A stretch of DNA of 35,612 bases from Erysipelotrichales bacterium (GCA_009784525.1 WRBM01000020.1:1-35612); one strand, 5' to 3'; counted from the stretch's first letter, positions 8,093-17,477 are shown. The notes: generated by a model not told the origin, from the sequence alone. A program made the numbers and translations.

Positions 8093-10538
8093 AAAGATCG
8101 CATTTTCTATAAAAGCACGCCTCTTCTCTTATATCTTCGTTAAAAATTATTCTTAGTATTTCAAATTCTTCATTTGTTGTTGCATTATGATTTATTTCTG
8201 TTGAATATAAATCCATAGAAAACATTAATGGTATAGTTACTCTTGTAATATTAATATTTCCTGACCAACCTCGTGGTGCTTGAAAATAGCCCATATAGTA
8301 AGTTCCTGCTGGTAAAGTTATAGTGCCATTACCGCCATTAAAGAACCAATGAGAGTCATTCCAGTCAAAGCCATGACCTTCAAAGCGATAAATAATAAAT
8401 ATCAATCCTGGTGTATTTGGAATCGATACATTGAATCTGGCATTCTGATTAAGTATTACTCTATGCATCTCTGATCCATAACTACCTCTAAAGATATTTA
8501 ACCTTAAAGAAGCGCCAGGTGAAAAATCAACAACATGTCGTTGAACTTCTTCAATCCTTAAGAAAATCTGTCCTGGACCAAATAAATACTGAGTGTCTAT
8601 AAAGAAGTTTCCAACATGAGGTAAAAAGACAGTAACTTCAGTTGAAAACATTGAACTCTCAGCCATGCCCATTCCGTCAAGTACTTCCATCGGACCCCAG
8701 GCATTACGAACAACTATTGTTCTTTCCCATGGCATAACTCCGCCAGTCAATGCTACTTTGACAAATCTCGGAGTATCATTAAAGAATACAAACTCTCTGC
8801 TTCCTAAAATTAAGTCTGGAGTAATATTTCTAGTTTCATTTAACTCTAAACTAACCGGTATTCTTAAATATTGGCTCCAACCAGATGCCGTCGCGTAATG
8901 AATGAAGCTCATATCATCTGGTAATCTGATTTCTAATGATGGATGTGCTCCATCAAGTATTCCGTGTCCTGCTTGTGTGATGCCATGCTGAGCTGATCTT
9001 AATATATAGACTTTTCGTAAACTACTTGTAAGCCTGAATGCCCCATCACCAATTGTCAAAACAGATTGAGGAATTGTGACAGTTGTCAGTCCTGTTCCTT
9101 CAAAAGCAAATGCACCAATATTAGTTACTCCATCAGGAATAACGACTCCACTGATATTCATACCACTAAATGCATTGTTTCCAATAGAAACTACTTCTCG
9201 CTTAGTATCTTGTCCTAATGGCGCAAACATATCCGGAATTATTAGATTAGTATCTCTTGGTAATGTAAAACCATTTATTAATCCATCAACTGAAATCCCG
9301 TTACCAAAGTTAGATGTTCTAAATGCAACGGCAGCTACTGCTCTATGAGCATTCAATCTTATAACCTGTTGCGTTACAGTCTGTAGGTTTTGACGAATAT
9401 CTATCGTATGATTGTCTGCGTTATTAATTATAGTTCTTTTTAGCTGTGCTGGTGTAAGATTAGGATTTACAGATAGCATTAGTGCCGCAACTCCTACAAC
9501 ATGGGGAGTTGCGAATGAAGAACCTGGCAGCCTTATATAGGAATAATCATTATTTATATTCGGCATTAAGATATCATGCCCTGGCGCAAAAATACTAACA
9601 CTCTCACTTCCCCACGATGTAAGATTAGGGCGAGATCCATTATAAGATATTGAACTAACTGATATAACATTATCACGACTATTAATAAATTCCGGATCAC
9701 GACTATAGTTTGTTGGAAAATCGGTGTAATACGGATTATCAAGATCTATATTTAAATTAGCTGCTGCAGTTACAAATAAACCAGGATAAGTTAATATCGC
9801 CTGTCTTAAAATAAGAGATTCTTCTGTTACAACATCATGTAACCTAGGAGTCCATCCCCCACTAAAATTTAATATTTTAATTGGTCGATTAGTTTCAAAT
9901 GTTCCTGTTGCATAATCAACAGCCATTGCTACCTTAATAGGATCAAAATCACTATGCTCAGCTGTTACTCTTAATGATACTAGAGTTACATCCCAGTTAA
10001 TTCCTGCCATACCTATTGCAGGAGTCGTATTAGTTCGTGCTCCTATTACTCCAGCAATATGAGTGCCATGTCCATTTATGTCAATTGGCACATGACCAAT
10101 TGGATTTTCTTGAGTAAAATCTCGACTTAAATTATAATCAACGCGTCCTCTTAAATCTTGGTGTGTCGAGCGGATTCCAGAATCAATTATACCTACTATA
10201 ACTTCACTTGAGCCTCTAGCTATACTCCAAGCTCCAGGCGCCTCAATTCCATAACTACCGTTTAATCCCCATTGTGCCACTCCGTTTCTATTTCCATCAA
10301 ATCCTGGATCATTGAAACCTGGATCGTTAGGAATAGTTCTTAACTGACCAAACATACTCGGACTGACACTTATGACGTCATTCCTTTGTTCAAGTAGTCG
10401 AACCGCATCTAAAACGTCTTGCTTACAATTATCATAAAGTCTAAGTGCAATAACTCTTCTGAAAGTTTCGTGATTAATTACTCTGTCACTTCCAAATGAT
10501 TTTCCTCTAGCCTCCGATAAAACTTGATTCTGAACCAT
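8073..10538 (-). CDS. Subtilisin-like serine protease (S8) with leucine-rich BspA-type insert, detached from its signal peptide
   Basis: The 821-residue product holds a complete S8 catalytic domain: D119 in VGIIDSGIR, H157 in NGHGTHIAG, oxyanion N261 in TAAANLN, S341 in PGSSFATPH. A short LRR_5/BspA-like stretch (about 450-520, NNAFSG, VTNIGAFAFEG, LTIGDGAF) and beta-rich C-terminal domains follow. As read from 10538 it has no signal peptide. The same frame stays open back to 10667, encoding part of a propeptide, and a signal peptide is encoded just upstream in another frame. The whole gene therefore looks broken by a one-base frameshift near 10667. The last codons run into the terminator stem, so the C-terminus may also be altered. 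Confidence 0.8.
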   Translation of the reverse strand: MVQNQVLSEARGKSFGSDRVINHETFRRVIALRLYDNCKQDVLDAVRLLEQRNDVISVSPSMFGQLRTIPNDPGFNDPGFDGNRNGVAQWGLNGSYGIEAPGAWSIARGSSEVIVGIIDSGIRSTHQDLRGRVDYNLSRDFTQENPIGHVPIDINGHGTHIAGVIGARTNTTPAIGMAGINWDVTLVSLRVTAEHSDFDPIKVAMAVDYATGTFETNRPIKILNFSGGWTPRLHDVVTEESLILRQAILTYPGLFVTAAANLNIDLDNPYYTDFPTNYSRDPEFINSRDNVISVSSISYNGSRPNLTSWGSESVSIFAPGHDILMPNINNDYSYIRLPGSSFATPHVVGVAALMLSVNPNLTPAQLKRTIINNADNHTIDIRQNLQTVTQQVIRLNAHRAVAAVAFRTSNFGNGISVDGLINGFTLPRDTNLIIPDMFAPLGQDTKREVVSIGNNAFSGMNISGVVIPDGVTNIGAFAFEGTGLTTVTIPQSVLTIGDGAFRLTSSLRKVYILRSAQHGITQAGHGILDGAHPSLEIRLPDDMSFIHYATASGWSQYLRIPVSLELNETRNITPDLILGSREFVFFNDTPRFVKVALTGGVMPWERTIVVRNAWGPMEVLDGMGMAESSMFSTEVTVFLPHVGNFFIDTQYLFGPGQIFLRIEEVQRHVVDFSPGASLRLNIFRGSYGSEMHRVILNQNARFNVSIPNTPGLIFIIYRFEGHGFDWNDSHWFFNGGNGTITLPAGTYYMGYFQAPRGWSGNINITRVTIPLMFSMDLYSTEINHNATTNEEFEILRIIFNEDIREEACFYRKCDLLDCLFR

Positions 10539-10660
10539 CCTTGTGACATTTTCATTAACGTTTTCGATACTTCTAACACGTACTTCAGGAAAATCTGTAG
10601 ATGAAAAGGTATTGAACTGAAAACTCGTTTCTTTATTAAAAATTATTACAACAGTATCAT

Positions 10661-10822
10661 CTACAAATCATCATCAATAGTTGCAGAACTAATAACCCTT
10701 TCGTCTCTTTGAATTGAATAATGTGCTTGCAATGATAAATCTTGCCAAATAAATAACGCTAATACGAGTATTGCGATTATTAAAAACGAAAAAATATTTA
10801 ATTTTCTTTTTATTTTTTTCAT
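10661..10822 (-). pseudogene. 5' fragment of the subtilisin gene (signal peptide)
   Basis: An ATG at 10822, preceded by AAAGGGAA, encodes MKKIKRK and a hydrophobic segment typical of a signal peptide, then about 30 residues ending ATIDDDL at a TAG (10663-10661). Reading the T at 10667 twice, or adding one T, joins it in frame to VDDTVVIIFNKET and on into the protease. I see no slippery heptamer, so a mutation or a sequencing error is more likely than programmed frameshifting. Confidence 0.65.
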
Positions 10823-10861
10823 AATTATATTCCCTTTGTATTTTTTCAACTGTAACAATTT

Positions 10862-11527
10862 TTAAAACCAAGTTCTCCAATTAGTAAAGATATCGTCTAA
10901 ATCTCTATCATGAATGTAAGCTATCTCTTTTAAGTCTTCCATCGTTAACATTCCTTGCTCATATGCCGGGCTTAATCGATAAAAATTACCATTATTCCAA
11001 ATGCGAATATGTTGTCCCCCATTAGGATATAAAATTCCTAAAATATCTTCCGTTATTACTCTAAAATACCCAGCGCGCTGATTACGAATCATAACTACTA
11101 TATTATCATTAAATGTTCCATAATAGAAAAAATTGATGTCCTCTGTTGTCGTAAGGCTAATATGTGAATAAAGCAGCCTAACTGCATCTTCTTTGATCTG
11201 ACTTACTATTTCATTACTAAGTCTTTTTGGTACATTATTAATTTGATCTTTAGTTTCCATCAAATAAACATCTACTGCTAACTCATTTGCTGCTGTATTT
11301 ATTAAGGTTTTGCCATTATTCAGTAAATTTGTTATTATAACCCAATTATCAACACAGTATAATGCTTCCTGTTTATTATATACATGCTCTTCCAAGTTTA
11401 TCAATGCTTTTGTTCTATGTTTTTCAAGGGTTTCATTTATAGTTGATATGGCAATTGTACCACAAGAAGTTAATATAAAAATTGAAACAAATGCAAATAT
11501 GCTTAATCCAATAAGTTTTTTATACAT
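10862..11527 (-). CDS. Predicted lipoprotein of unknown function
   Basis: The 221-residue protein starts with a basic N-terminus and hydrophobic segment ending in the lipobox LTSC (C21), so it should be lipidated and held on the outer face of the membrane. The mature part has no domain I recognise. It contains an ALYCVDNWVIITNLL segment near 55-70 and a mixed alpha/beta composition. It lies 39 bases upstream of the subtilisin signal-peptide ORF on the same strand, so the two may be co-transcribed; a role in processing or tethering that protease is only a guess. Confidence 0.7.
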   Translation of the reverse strand: MYKKLIGLSIFAFVSIFILTSCGTIAISTINETLEKHRTKALINLEEHVYNKQEALYCVDNWVIITNLLNNGKTLINTAANELAVDVYLMETKDQINNVPKRLSNEIVSQIKEDAVRLLYSHISLTTTEDINFFYYGTFNDNIVVMIRNQRAGYFRVITEDILGILYPNGGQHIRIWNNGNFYRLSPAYEQGMLTMEDLKEIAYIHDRDLDDIFTNWRTWF

Positions 11528-11641
11528 TTATATCCCATCTTTCTGAAGATTTATTTACTTTCATCAAATAACTGAAACTGTTACCCAATAATTGTCAGTT
11601 TTATTGCCTTGGATCTGTAACGATATCTTGGCTGCGTGTAA

Positions 11642-11719
11642 TTAAGTCTTAATCGCAGTTTCAAACTCAACCGGTGTCATATAATTGATAGAGCCGTGAA
11701 TCTGCTCTCTGTTATACCT
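11642..11719 (-). pseudogene. IS3-family transposase C-terminal remnant
   Basis: Twenty-five codons before a TAA read RYNREQIHGSINYMTPVEFE and then TAIKT. This is the conserved end of the IS3/IS150 OrfB integrase (YN..R.H..I.Y.TP.EFE). No catalytic DDE part, OrfA or terminal repeats remain nearby. It is the scar of an old insertion. Confidence 0.8.
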
Positions 11720-11898
11720 TTTTTATCTAAGTGCTTTGACAAATCGCCTTTTCCTCTTTTAAACTTCATCATATTGTTGTGAGCACTTCTGATGGTACTG
11801 ATGGACATATAGGTATTTAGGATGTGGAAGTTTTCGTTTGATTTCAAAATACTATTCAGTTCAATTCCATCATTATAAAACTCATTTCTTACTTTGAC
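11677..11898 (-). pseudogene. Degenerate reading frame next to the repeat
   Basis: A stretch of 73 open codons (VKVRNEFYNDGIELNS to ESRFTALSII) runs from the end of the dispersed repeat into the IS3 remnant in a different frame. It has no start codon in the place where the second repeat copy has a GTG. I do not recognise it. It is probably what is left of a gene once driven by the promoter in the repeat. Confidence 0.4.
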
Positions 11899-12096
11899 TC
11901 TTGTTAAGAATATGATGTTATTATAACACTAAAATCTAGTAAAAACAAGGATTAATTTAAACTTTTTTTCAGCTTGAGAAAACGTTACAGATAAAGCAAA
12001 TAAAACTATGGTTTTAAGGGTAATTTTGAGAAAAATTCTCGCATACGTGTGTGTAACGTACATATTAAGTATAACTATTATTATAAGATGAAAATA
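11896..12096. repeat. Dispersed ~200 bp repeat, copy A
   Basis: This stretch matches 18677-18882 over its length with scattered differences; shared blocks include TTATTATAACACTAAAATCT and GATAAAGCAAATAAAACTAT. It contains a minus-strand promoter: TTGTTT (11948-11943), 17 bases, TATAAT (11925-11920). Downstream of the promoter lies only a decayed reading frame. Confidence 0.8.
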
Positions 12097-12110
12097 TATC
12101 TTAAAGAATT

Positions 12111-12140
12111 AAAAAATAGACTACCTAAAAAGGCAGCCTA
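12111..12140 (-). terminator. Terminator of ssb
   Basis: The minus-strand hairpin TAGGCTGCCT / AGGTAGTCTA is followed by TTTTTT. It is nearly the same hairpin as at 8058-8092, so this terminator type recurs in the genome. Confidence 0.85.
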
Positions 12141-12163
12141 AGAGCTTGCGAGGCTTTTGAATA

Positions 12164-12493
12164 TTACTTTGAACTGATGTAATGAATTTTTTCGGCTATT
12201 ACTTCTGGAACATTGTAATAACGTTCCTTAGACTCATCTAGATATAGCTTTCGCTGACCAAGTCTGGCTTTAATACCGATGACTGTACCTTTCTTACAGA
12301 ATTCCTGTAAGTTAACAGCTAAGACTTGCCAGACTGTACAATTAATGAAATCTGTATCATAAAGTCCAGTTTCTGAGTTTTTAAAGCTTTTCTGCAAGGC
12401 CAGAGTAATTTCTGTGACATTTCTTCCATCATCTAAAGTCCTAACTTCCGGGTCTTTAGTTAAGCGACCAACTAATATACATTGATTAAACAT
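12164..12493 (-). CDS. ssb: Single-stranded DNA-binding protein (short form)
   Basis: The 109-residue protein is an OB-fold SSB: N-terminal MFNQCILVGRLTKDPEVRT, a DFINCTVW strand near 49-56 and GTVIGIKARL near 70. SSB coats single-stranded DNA in replication and repair. It lacks the flexible linker and acidic DDDIPF-type tail used to recruit repair enzymes, so it is either a secondary SSB (like B. subtilis SsbB) or serves a special role. Start and SD (AAGGAGG) are clear. Confidence 0.9.
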   Translation of the reverse strand: MFNQCILVGRLTKDPEVRTLDDGRNVTEITLALQKSFKNSETGLYDTDFINCTVWQVLAVNLQEFCKKGTVIGIKARLGQRKLYLDESKERYYNVPEVIAEKIHYISSK

Positions 12494-12521
12494 TTCAAGC
12501 CTCCTTTCTTCCGGCGCTTAT

Positions 12522-12550
12522 ATTATAAAAGAATAATAGCCAAAAGCCAA
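12522..12550 (-). promoter_or_regulatory. Promoter of ssb
   Basis: On the minus strand, TTGGCT (12550-12545), 17 bases, TATAAT (12527-12522), about 30 bases upstream of the ssb start. Confidence 0.65.
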
Positions 12551-12657
12551 ATTACTAAACTGCCATTTTATTTAATTGAAACTCTTATTTTTGCGCAAAA
12601 AAAAGCAAAAAAACCTATAATACGTTTTATTGCCTTTTCTAATTCAAATTTCTTAAA

Positions 12658-13926
12658 TTATACTTTATTTGGCATAACTAACAAAGTTGTTATCGATTGT
12701 CTTTTAACTACTTTTTTAATTGAGTCAAAATCTTTAATTGTTATTGCCTCTAAAATCTTACGATATTCAAAAAAGTTATAGCCAGAATTTTCATATCTGA
12801 GGAATCGATCGGTAATTGCTTCTACGGAATCAAGAATTCTAATCGTCTGACCAATCAAACTTTTCTTCAAGCGTAAAAAAGCTTTTTCGTTAATTTCAAA
12901 GTTTTTGATATCAAGAATTGTTCTTTGTAATTTCCTTAATGTTTTTTCTGGCTTAACGCTATCAGTATTAATAATTCCATATGCAAATGTTGATGCAAAA
13001 TTGAAAGTCATTTCAAAAGAATCATTAATAAAACCTTTGGATAATAAATCATGATAGACCGGAGAACTTTCGTCAAGATATAATGTAAAAAGCATCCGAA
13101 TCAAGATTTCTCTTTTTAATGACTGATTCTTCTTGCTAGCCGGCTTAAACTTAATGCCGATTCCAACTTTAGGAATACTGACATTTTCCTGAATAACTTC
13201 TTTACTTATATTAACCGCTGATGGCTCTTTAAAATATTTGCGAATTAGAGAGCTTTTAGGTTTAGGATAGTCTTGTTGCTGGTTCTGAATAACTTTTCTA
13301 ACTCTTTTTATCGGAAAATTACCAGTTAACATTAAAGACATATTATCTGGTCGATAAAAACTACTATGACATAAATTTAAAGCTTTAACATCAATTGCCT
13401 TTAAGGATTCAATAGTACCGCCAATATCATCACGGCAACTATGCCCCTGATACATATTAATAAGTAAACGACCAAACAAAACATGTTCAGGAAGATCTGC
13501 ATACATTTTTATTTCCTGAGCAATGATTTCTCTTTCTCTAGCTACTGATTCTTCATTAAAACAAGGATCAAAAACAAAATCAAGTAAAATCTTTAAAGCT
13601 TCGGGAATATTCTGAGTAGCGGAAAAAATATAATTAGTCATTGTATTGCTTGTATAGGCATTAGGACTAGCACCAAGCTGGGCTAAAAGAGTAGCCGCAT
13701 CTCCCTTTTTAGTTTCGAATAATTTATGTTCAAGAAAATGGGCAATTCCTTCTGGCTGATTATATTCTTTATCGTCAATCTCAAAATTTTTATCAATTGA
13801 ACCGAATTTGACTTTTAAAGAAACATAAGTTTTTCTGTAGTCTGGTTTATGATAAAGATGAACTTTTAGGCCGTTTTGTAAACGATAAGAGACTATTTCT
13901 TCTTCAAGTAAAGTTTCTCGTTTCAT
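12658..13926 (-). CDS. ymfH: M16 family zinc protease, YmfH type
   Basis: The 422-residue protein has the inverted zinc motif H63-F-L-E66-H67 of M16 (pitrilysin) proteases and the downstream zinc-ligand glutamate region REIIAQEIKMYADLP near 135-150. Firmicutes carry a YmfF/YmfH pair in which this partner is the one with the metal site; homologues are linked to processing of modified EF-P or of small peptides (family knowledge). Its ATG overlaps the TGA of ymfF, as expected for a heterodimer made in equal amounts. Confidence 0.9.
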   Translation of the reverse strand: MKRETLLEEEIVSYRLQNGLKVHLYHKPDYRKTYVSLKVKFGSIDKNFEIDDKEYNQPEGIAHFLEHKLFETKKGDAATLLAQLGASPNAYTSNTMTNYIFSATQNIPEALKILLDFVFDPCFNEESVAREREIIAQEIKMYADLPEHVLFGRLLINMYQGHSCRDDIGGTIESLKAIDVKALNLCHSSFYRPDNMSLMLTGNFPIKRVRKVIQNQQQDYPKPKSSLIRKYFKEPSAVNISKEVIQENVSIPKVGIGIKFKPASKKNQSLKREILIRMLFTLYLDESSPVYHDLLSKGFINDSFEMTFNFASTFAYGIINTDSVKPEKTLRKLQRTILDIKNFEINEKAFLRLKKSLIGQTIRILDSVEAITDRFLRYENSGYNFFEYRKILEAITIKDFDSIKKVVKRQSITTLLVMPNKV

Positions 13927-15194
13927 ATTTTATCACCTACCAGAATAAAAGTTGTATCTTGTTGAATTTTGTTAAAAGCCGTTCTGATTTCTTCTTTGCT
14001 GATTGCGTTTATTTTTTTTACTGTTTTTTCAATATCCATATCAGTTCCCAATAGAAATGAATTGTAATATCTTTCTACAATCGCCCCTTGCGAGTCTTCA
14101 AGTTCCAAAATATCATTAATAACCTGAAGCTTAATGCTTCTGAATTCATTTTCACTGATTAGATTTTTCTGCAAATCCTCAAATTCATTTTCAATAAGAT
14201 TTAAAGCTTTTTTAGTCTGTTTATAATCAAGGCTTGCGACTACAAACAATAATCCCGAAAAGATATTAGCAAATGAAAATATGCTATAAGCCAAGGAATG
14301 ACGTTCGCGAATATTTGTAAAAAGACGGGAATTCATATAACCGCCTAAAATGGCATTAGCTAAAATCAAAGGATATTGTAGTTCATCATTAAGATAGATA
14401 CCTGTCCGATAACCAGTCACAAAAGTTGTTTGTTTATAATCTTCTTTTTTTCGTATTATTTTACTTTCACTAATAACTTTATCTAGTTTTTCAATTGGTT
14501 CATATTTCTGATAGATAGCTGTTGTTTCAATTATTTCTGTTTTGATAAATTCTAAAATATTTTCAAATTCAAAATCCCCAGAAATGATTAAATCAACTGA
14601 ATCATTTTTTAAAACTTGCTTGTAATACTTGTATAAACTAGCGGAAGTTACTTTCCTGATATCTGTTTTAGTACCATCTTTATCGATACTAATCGTTTCA
14701 TCAGGACACATTCTGTTCAGTAACTGGGTAAAGGCAGTCCGCACTTTGTTTTCTTTCTCTGCTTCTAAATAATCAATTTGCAATCTTTTTTCATCTCTAA
14801 GGCATTTTTTGCATAAACCATCGGTTTCTAAAGCAGGATTGATGATAATCTCCTTTAAAAATTCCAAACCAGCTTTTAACAAGTTTTCTTGTCCAGGAAG
14901 ATATTTATCATTTAAAACTTTAATTTGAAAGTCAATAACCGAATTTTTTCCATGATGACGGGTATTTACAAAAAAAGAAGCGCCATAAAGCTCTTCTAAA
15001 TATTCATTAACTAATAACTTAGATGGTTTAAAAGCAGGCTTTGCAGAAAGAACTTGCGGTAATAAACTTCTTTCCGCAAGTTTTTTTCGGTCAATTTTAT
15101 TTGTATAACGATAGTTAATAATATTTGTTTTGAACTTATTAGTCTTGATTAGATGGACCTTTACATTTCCGATTGTGACCGTTTTAAATTCCAT
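13923..15194 (-). CDS. ymfF: M16-like protein without zinc motif, YmfF type
   Basis: The 423-residue protein shares the M16 fold (ELYGASFFVNTRHHGK near 70-85; an R/Y-rich C-terminal half with LAYSIFSF) but has no HxxEH. It is the substrate-binding, inactive partner of the downstream YmfH, analogous to alpha/beta subunits of mitochondrial processing peptidase. It lies 13 bases after deoD in the same leftward run, so it belongs to the deo transcription unit here. Confidence 0.9.
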   Translation of the reverse strand: MEFKTVTIGNVKVHLIKTNKFKTNIINYRYTNKIDRKKLAERSLLPQVLSAKPAFKPSKLLVNEYLEELYGASFFVNTRHHGKNSVIDFQIKVLNDKYLPGQENLLKAGLEFLKEIIINPALETDGLCKKCLRDEKRLQIDYLEAEKENKVRTAFTQLLNRMCPDETISIDKDGTKTDIRKVTSASLYKYYKQVLKNDSVDLIISGDFEFENILEFIKTEIIETTAIYQKYEPIEKLDKVISESKIIRKKEDYKQTTFVTGYRTGIYLNDELQYPLILANAILGGYMNSRLFTNIRERHSLAYSIFSFANIFSGLLFVVASLDYKQTKKALNLIENEFEDLQKNLISENEFRSIKLQVINDILELEDSQGAIVERYYNSFLLGTDMDIEKTVKKINAISKEEIRTAFNKIQQDTTFILVGDKI

Positions 15195-15207
15195 AAATTT
15201 GCTCCTT

Positions 15208-15921
15208 TTAGATTAAACTTAAGGCTAACTCCATCATCTTAACAAAAGACTTCTCTCTCTCTTCACTCGATGTCTTAGCATGAGTAACTAAAGAGTCTGA
15301 TACCGTTAAAATACAAGCTGCTTTTTTACCAGTCGCAATTGCATTAGCGAATAAAGCAAAAGCCTCCATCTCTACCGCAACACATTTTCTAGCTAATATC
15401 TTTAAATAATCATCGTGATTAAGACGATAAAAGACATCTGAAGAATGGATTCTTGCGCTTATTAAATCGATTTCCATTTTTTTAGCTTTATTTTTAATTT
15501 TAGTATTTAAGGTTTTAGTTGGTTTTAAAATCTGCTTTTTTCCGATACCTAGTGTTTGGGCAAATGATGATTCACTGTAAGCAGAATCAGCGAGAATCAT
15601 ATCAAAAAGATTTAAATTGGAATCGTAGGCTCCACAAGAACCGATTCTTATGATTTGTTCAACTCCATAAAACTGGTAAAGTTCGTAAGAATAAATACCA
15701 ATCGAAGGCATTCCCATTCCAGAGCCCATTACGGAAACCTTTTTGCCTTTATAGTAGCCGGTATAACAAAGCATATTGCGAACAGTATTTACGCAAGAGA
15801 CGTTTTCCAAAAAGGTTTCTGCCATAAATTTGGCTCTTAACGGGTCTCCAGGCATTAAAACTGTCTTAGCTATTTTGTCAAGATCCGTTATTTCAATATG
15901 TGGTGTAGGAATATTCATCAT
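15208..15921 (-). CDS. deoD: Purine-nucleoside phosphorylase DeoD
   Basis: The 237-residue protein has the DeoD-type (hexameric PNP) signatures: IPTPHIEI at the start, MPGDPLRAKF (23-32), RIGSCGAYD near 87-95, VEMEAFALFA near 180 and SDSL near 205. It converts purine (deoxy)nucleosides and phosphate to base and (deoxy)ribose-1-phosphate in the cytosol. It is 14 bases downstream of deoC, so together they route deoxynucleosides into glycolysis. Confidence 0.96.
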   Translation of the reverse strand: MMNIPTPHIEITDLDKIAKTVLMPGDPLRAKFMAETFLENVSCVNTVRNMLCYTGYYKGKKVSVMGSGMGMPSIGIYSYELYQFYGVEQIIRIGSCGAYDSNLNLFDMILADSAYSESSFAQTLGIGKKQILKPTKTLNTKIKNKAKKMEIDLISARIHSSDVFYRLNHDDYLKILARKCVAVEMEAFALFANAIATGKKAACILTVSDSLVTHAKTSSEEREKSFVKMMELALSLI

Positions 15922-15935
15922 TTATTATCTCCTTT

Positions 15936-16592
15936 TTAATAATCGTTATTACTTTTTTGTCCTATAACAATTTCTACCGAATTACTTGTGCCAATTCTAG
16001 TTGCGCCAGCAGAAAGCATACTAAGCATATCTTCTTTGGAACGAACGCCACCTGAGGCTTTTACTTCCATTTTAGTTCCAGCGATTTCTTTCATTATTTT
16101 GACGTCTTCAATTGTTGCGCCACCAGTTCCAAAACCTGTCGAAGTTTTAATAAAATCAGCTTTCGCTTTTAAAGCTCTCTTTGAACATTCTTTAATTTCT
16201 TCTTTAGTTAAATAACATGTTTCTAGTATTACCTTTAAAGTAACTCCTAAAGAAGCATTTCTGACTGCAAGGATATCCTGATAAACAGCTTCAAAATCAT
16301 TCTCTTTGGCTTTTCCGATATTAATAACCATATCAATTTCCAAAGCGCCTTCTTTAATGGCTTGGCTAGCCTCAAAAGCTTTGACCTCTTTAGTATTAGC
16401 GCCAAGCGGAAAACCTATTACAGTACATACTAATATTTCAGAATTTTTTAGTTCTTTAACGCAATATTTGACCCACGAAGGATTAACACAGACACTTTTA
16501 AAGCCATAAGTTTTTGCTTCTGCTATTAATTTATCGATTTCTGTTTTAGTTGTTACTGCTTTTAAAGCCGTATGATCAATATATTTTTCCAT
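15936..16592 (-). CDS. deoC: Deoxyribose-phosphate aldolase
   Basis: The 218-residue TIM-barrel aldolase splits 2-deoxyribose-5-phosphate into glyceraldehyde-3-phosphate and acetaldehyde. The Schiff-base lysine K149 is in DFIKTSTGFG, the proton-relay K178 in VKASGGVR, and D88 in EIDMVINIG. The start at 16592 (MEKYIDHTAL) is preferred over an upstream in-frame ATG at 16613 because AGGAAA is seven bases before it and the family begins with this sequence. No phosphopentomutase is visible in the window. Confidence 0.96.
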   Translation of the reverse strand: MEKYIDHTALKAVTTKTEIDKLIAEAKTYGFKSVCVNPSWVKYCVKELKNSEILVCTVIGFPLGANTKEVKAFEASQAIKEGALEIDMVINIGKAKENDFEAVYQDILAVRNASLGVTLKVILETCYLTKEEIKECSKRALKAKADFIKTSTGFGTGGATIEDVKIMKEIAGTKMEVKASGGVRSKEDMLSMLSAGATRIGTSNSVEIVIGQKSNNDY

Positions 16593-16602
16593 ATCTAATT
16601 TC

Positions 16603-17457
16603 CTACTTTTCAATTATCAATTTGTTGGAGATTGGCACTAATTCATAAGGAACTATTGCTTTTATTTCCTTATTGATAAGCTTCCAGACCTTTTTCAAGT
16701 TCTTACCGCTGGCTTGATAAGCTACTGTTGAATAACCAGGCACAACCGTTAAAAAACGACTGATGGAAGGATAGATTAGTTTAAAATCCAAATAGTAACT
16801 ATGATCGTTATGTTTAAGATAAATCAAATCAAGATAAGGTGGAAAAATTATTGCATTTCCAGAAAACCAGTCAATTGAAAAAAAGCATTCTGAATTGTTT
16901 GGACTAGCCAAAAAATTAACCGAAGGAATTTCCAAATCTTCGTGACTATAAAATTTTTCCAGTTCTGCTCTTTCGCTTTGATATTTCAAGACACTATTTA
17001 ATCTTAATTTATCTGCCTGAATAAAATCCTGAATCGCCGTTGGATTTTGCTTAAGGTAAAGCTGGTTAAAGATTTCATATACGGATTCAATTGTTTCATA
17101 CTTTGCTTCAAAAACATCTTTTAAAAGCGGACTATAAAGCACATAATCAAAAGTCCGGCATAATTTGATTAAAACCTCTGAGGCCATTTCTAATTTTCTG
17201 CTTGGGACTAGCGGACTAATTTCAAAGCGAAAATTCAAATCAAGAAAGCGGGGATCTACCTGATGAATGTTTTCAATAGTTGATCGTGAGGTAATATGAA
17301 AACTGAAATCATTCTCTAAATTTAGATCGCTAAAATACACAGTGAATTCATGGGAACTTCTTTCTGTGCGAATGTTATATTTTTCAAAAAAACTAAGAAT
17401 CCCGTCTGTATCTAGGTTCCTGTCTCTTTCCTTTAGGAAATGTAACTTAAATTTCAT
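16603..17457 (-). CDS. Unknown protein heading the deo operon
   Basis: The 284-residue cytosolic protein has no domain I recognise. It has no signal peptide or membrane segment. Visible traits are an N-terminal alpha/beta part (KFKLHFLKERDRNLDTDGIL), a SRSTIENIHQVDPRFLD stretch and an aromatic-rich middle (SIDWFSGNAIIFPPYLD near 195-211). It is the first gene after the operon promoter and ends 10 bases before the deoC start, so a link to nucleoside salvage is plausible but unproven. Confidence 0.75.
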   Translation of the reverse strand: MKFKLHFLKERDRNLDTDGILSFFEKYNIRTERSSHEFTVYFSDLNLENDFSFHITSRSTIENIHQVDPRFLDLNFRFEISPLVPSRKLEMASEVLIKLCRTFDYVLYSPLLKDVFEAKYETIESVYEIFNQLYLKQNPTAIQDFIQADKLRLNSVLKYQSERAELEKFYSHEDLEIPSVNFLASPNNSECFFSIDWFSGNAIIFPPYLDLIYLKHNDHSYYLDFKLIYPSISRFLTVVPGYSTVAYQASGKNLKKVWKLINKEIKAIVPYELVPISNKLIIEK

Positions 17458-17477
17458 AGTTTATCGCTCCTTTAAAG

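Noticed and set aside
10661-10670. Programmed ribosomal frameshift in the subtilisin gene
   Set aside because: There is no slippery heptamer or following pseudoknot-like stem, and the join is at a signal peptide, where frameshifting has no known use.
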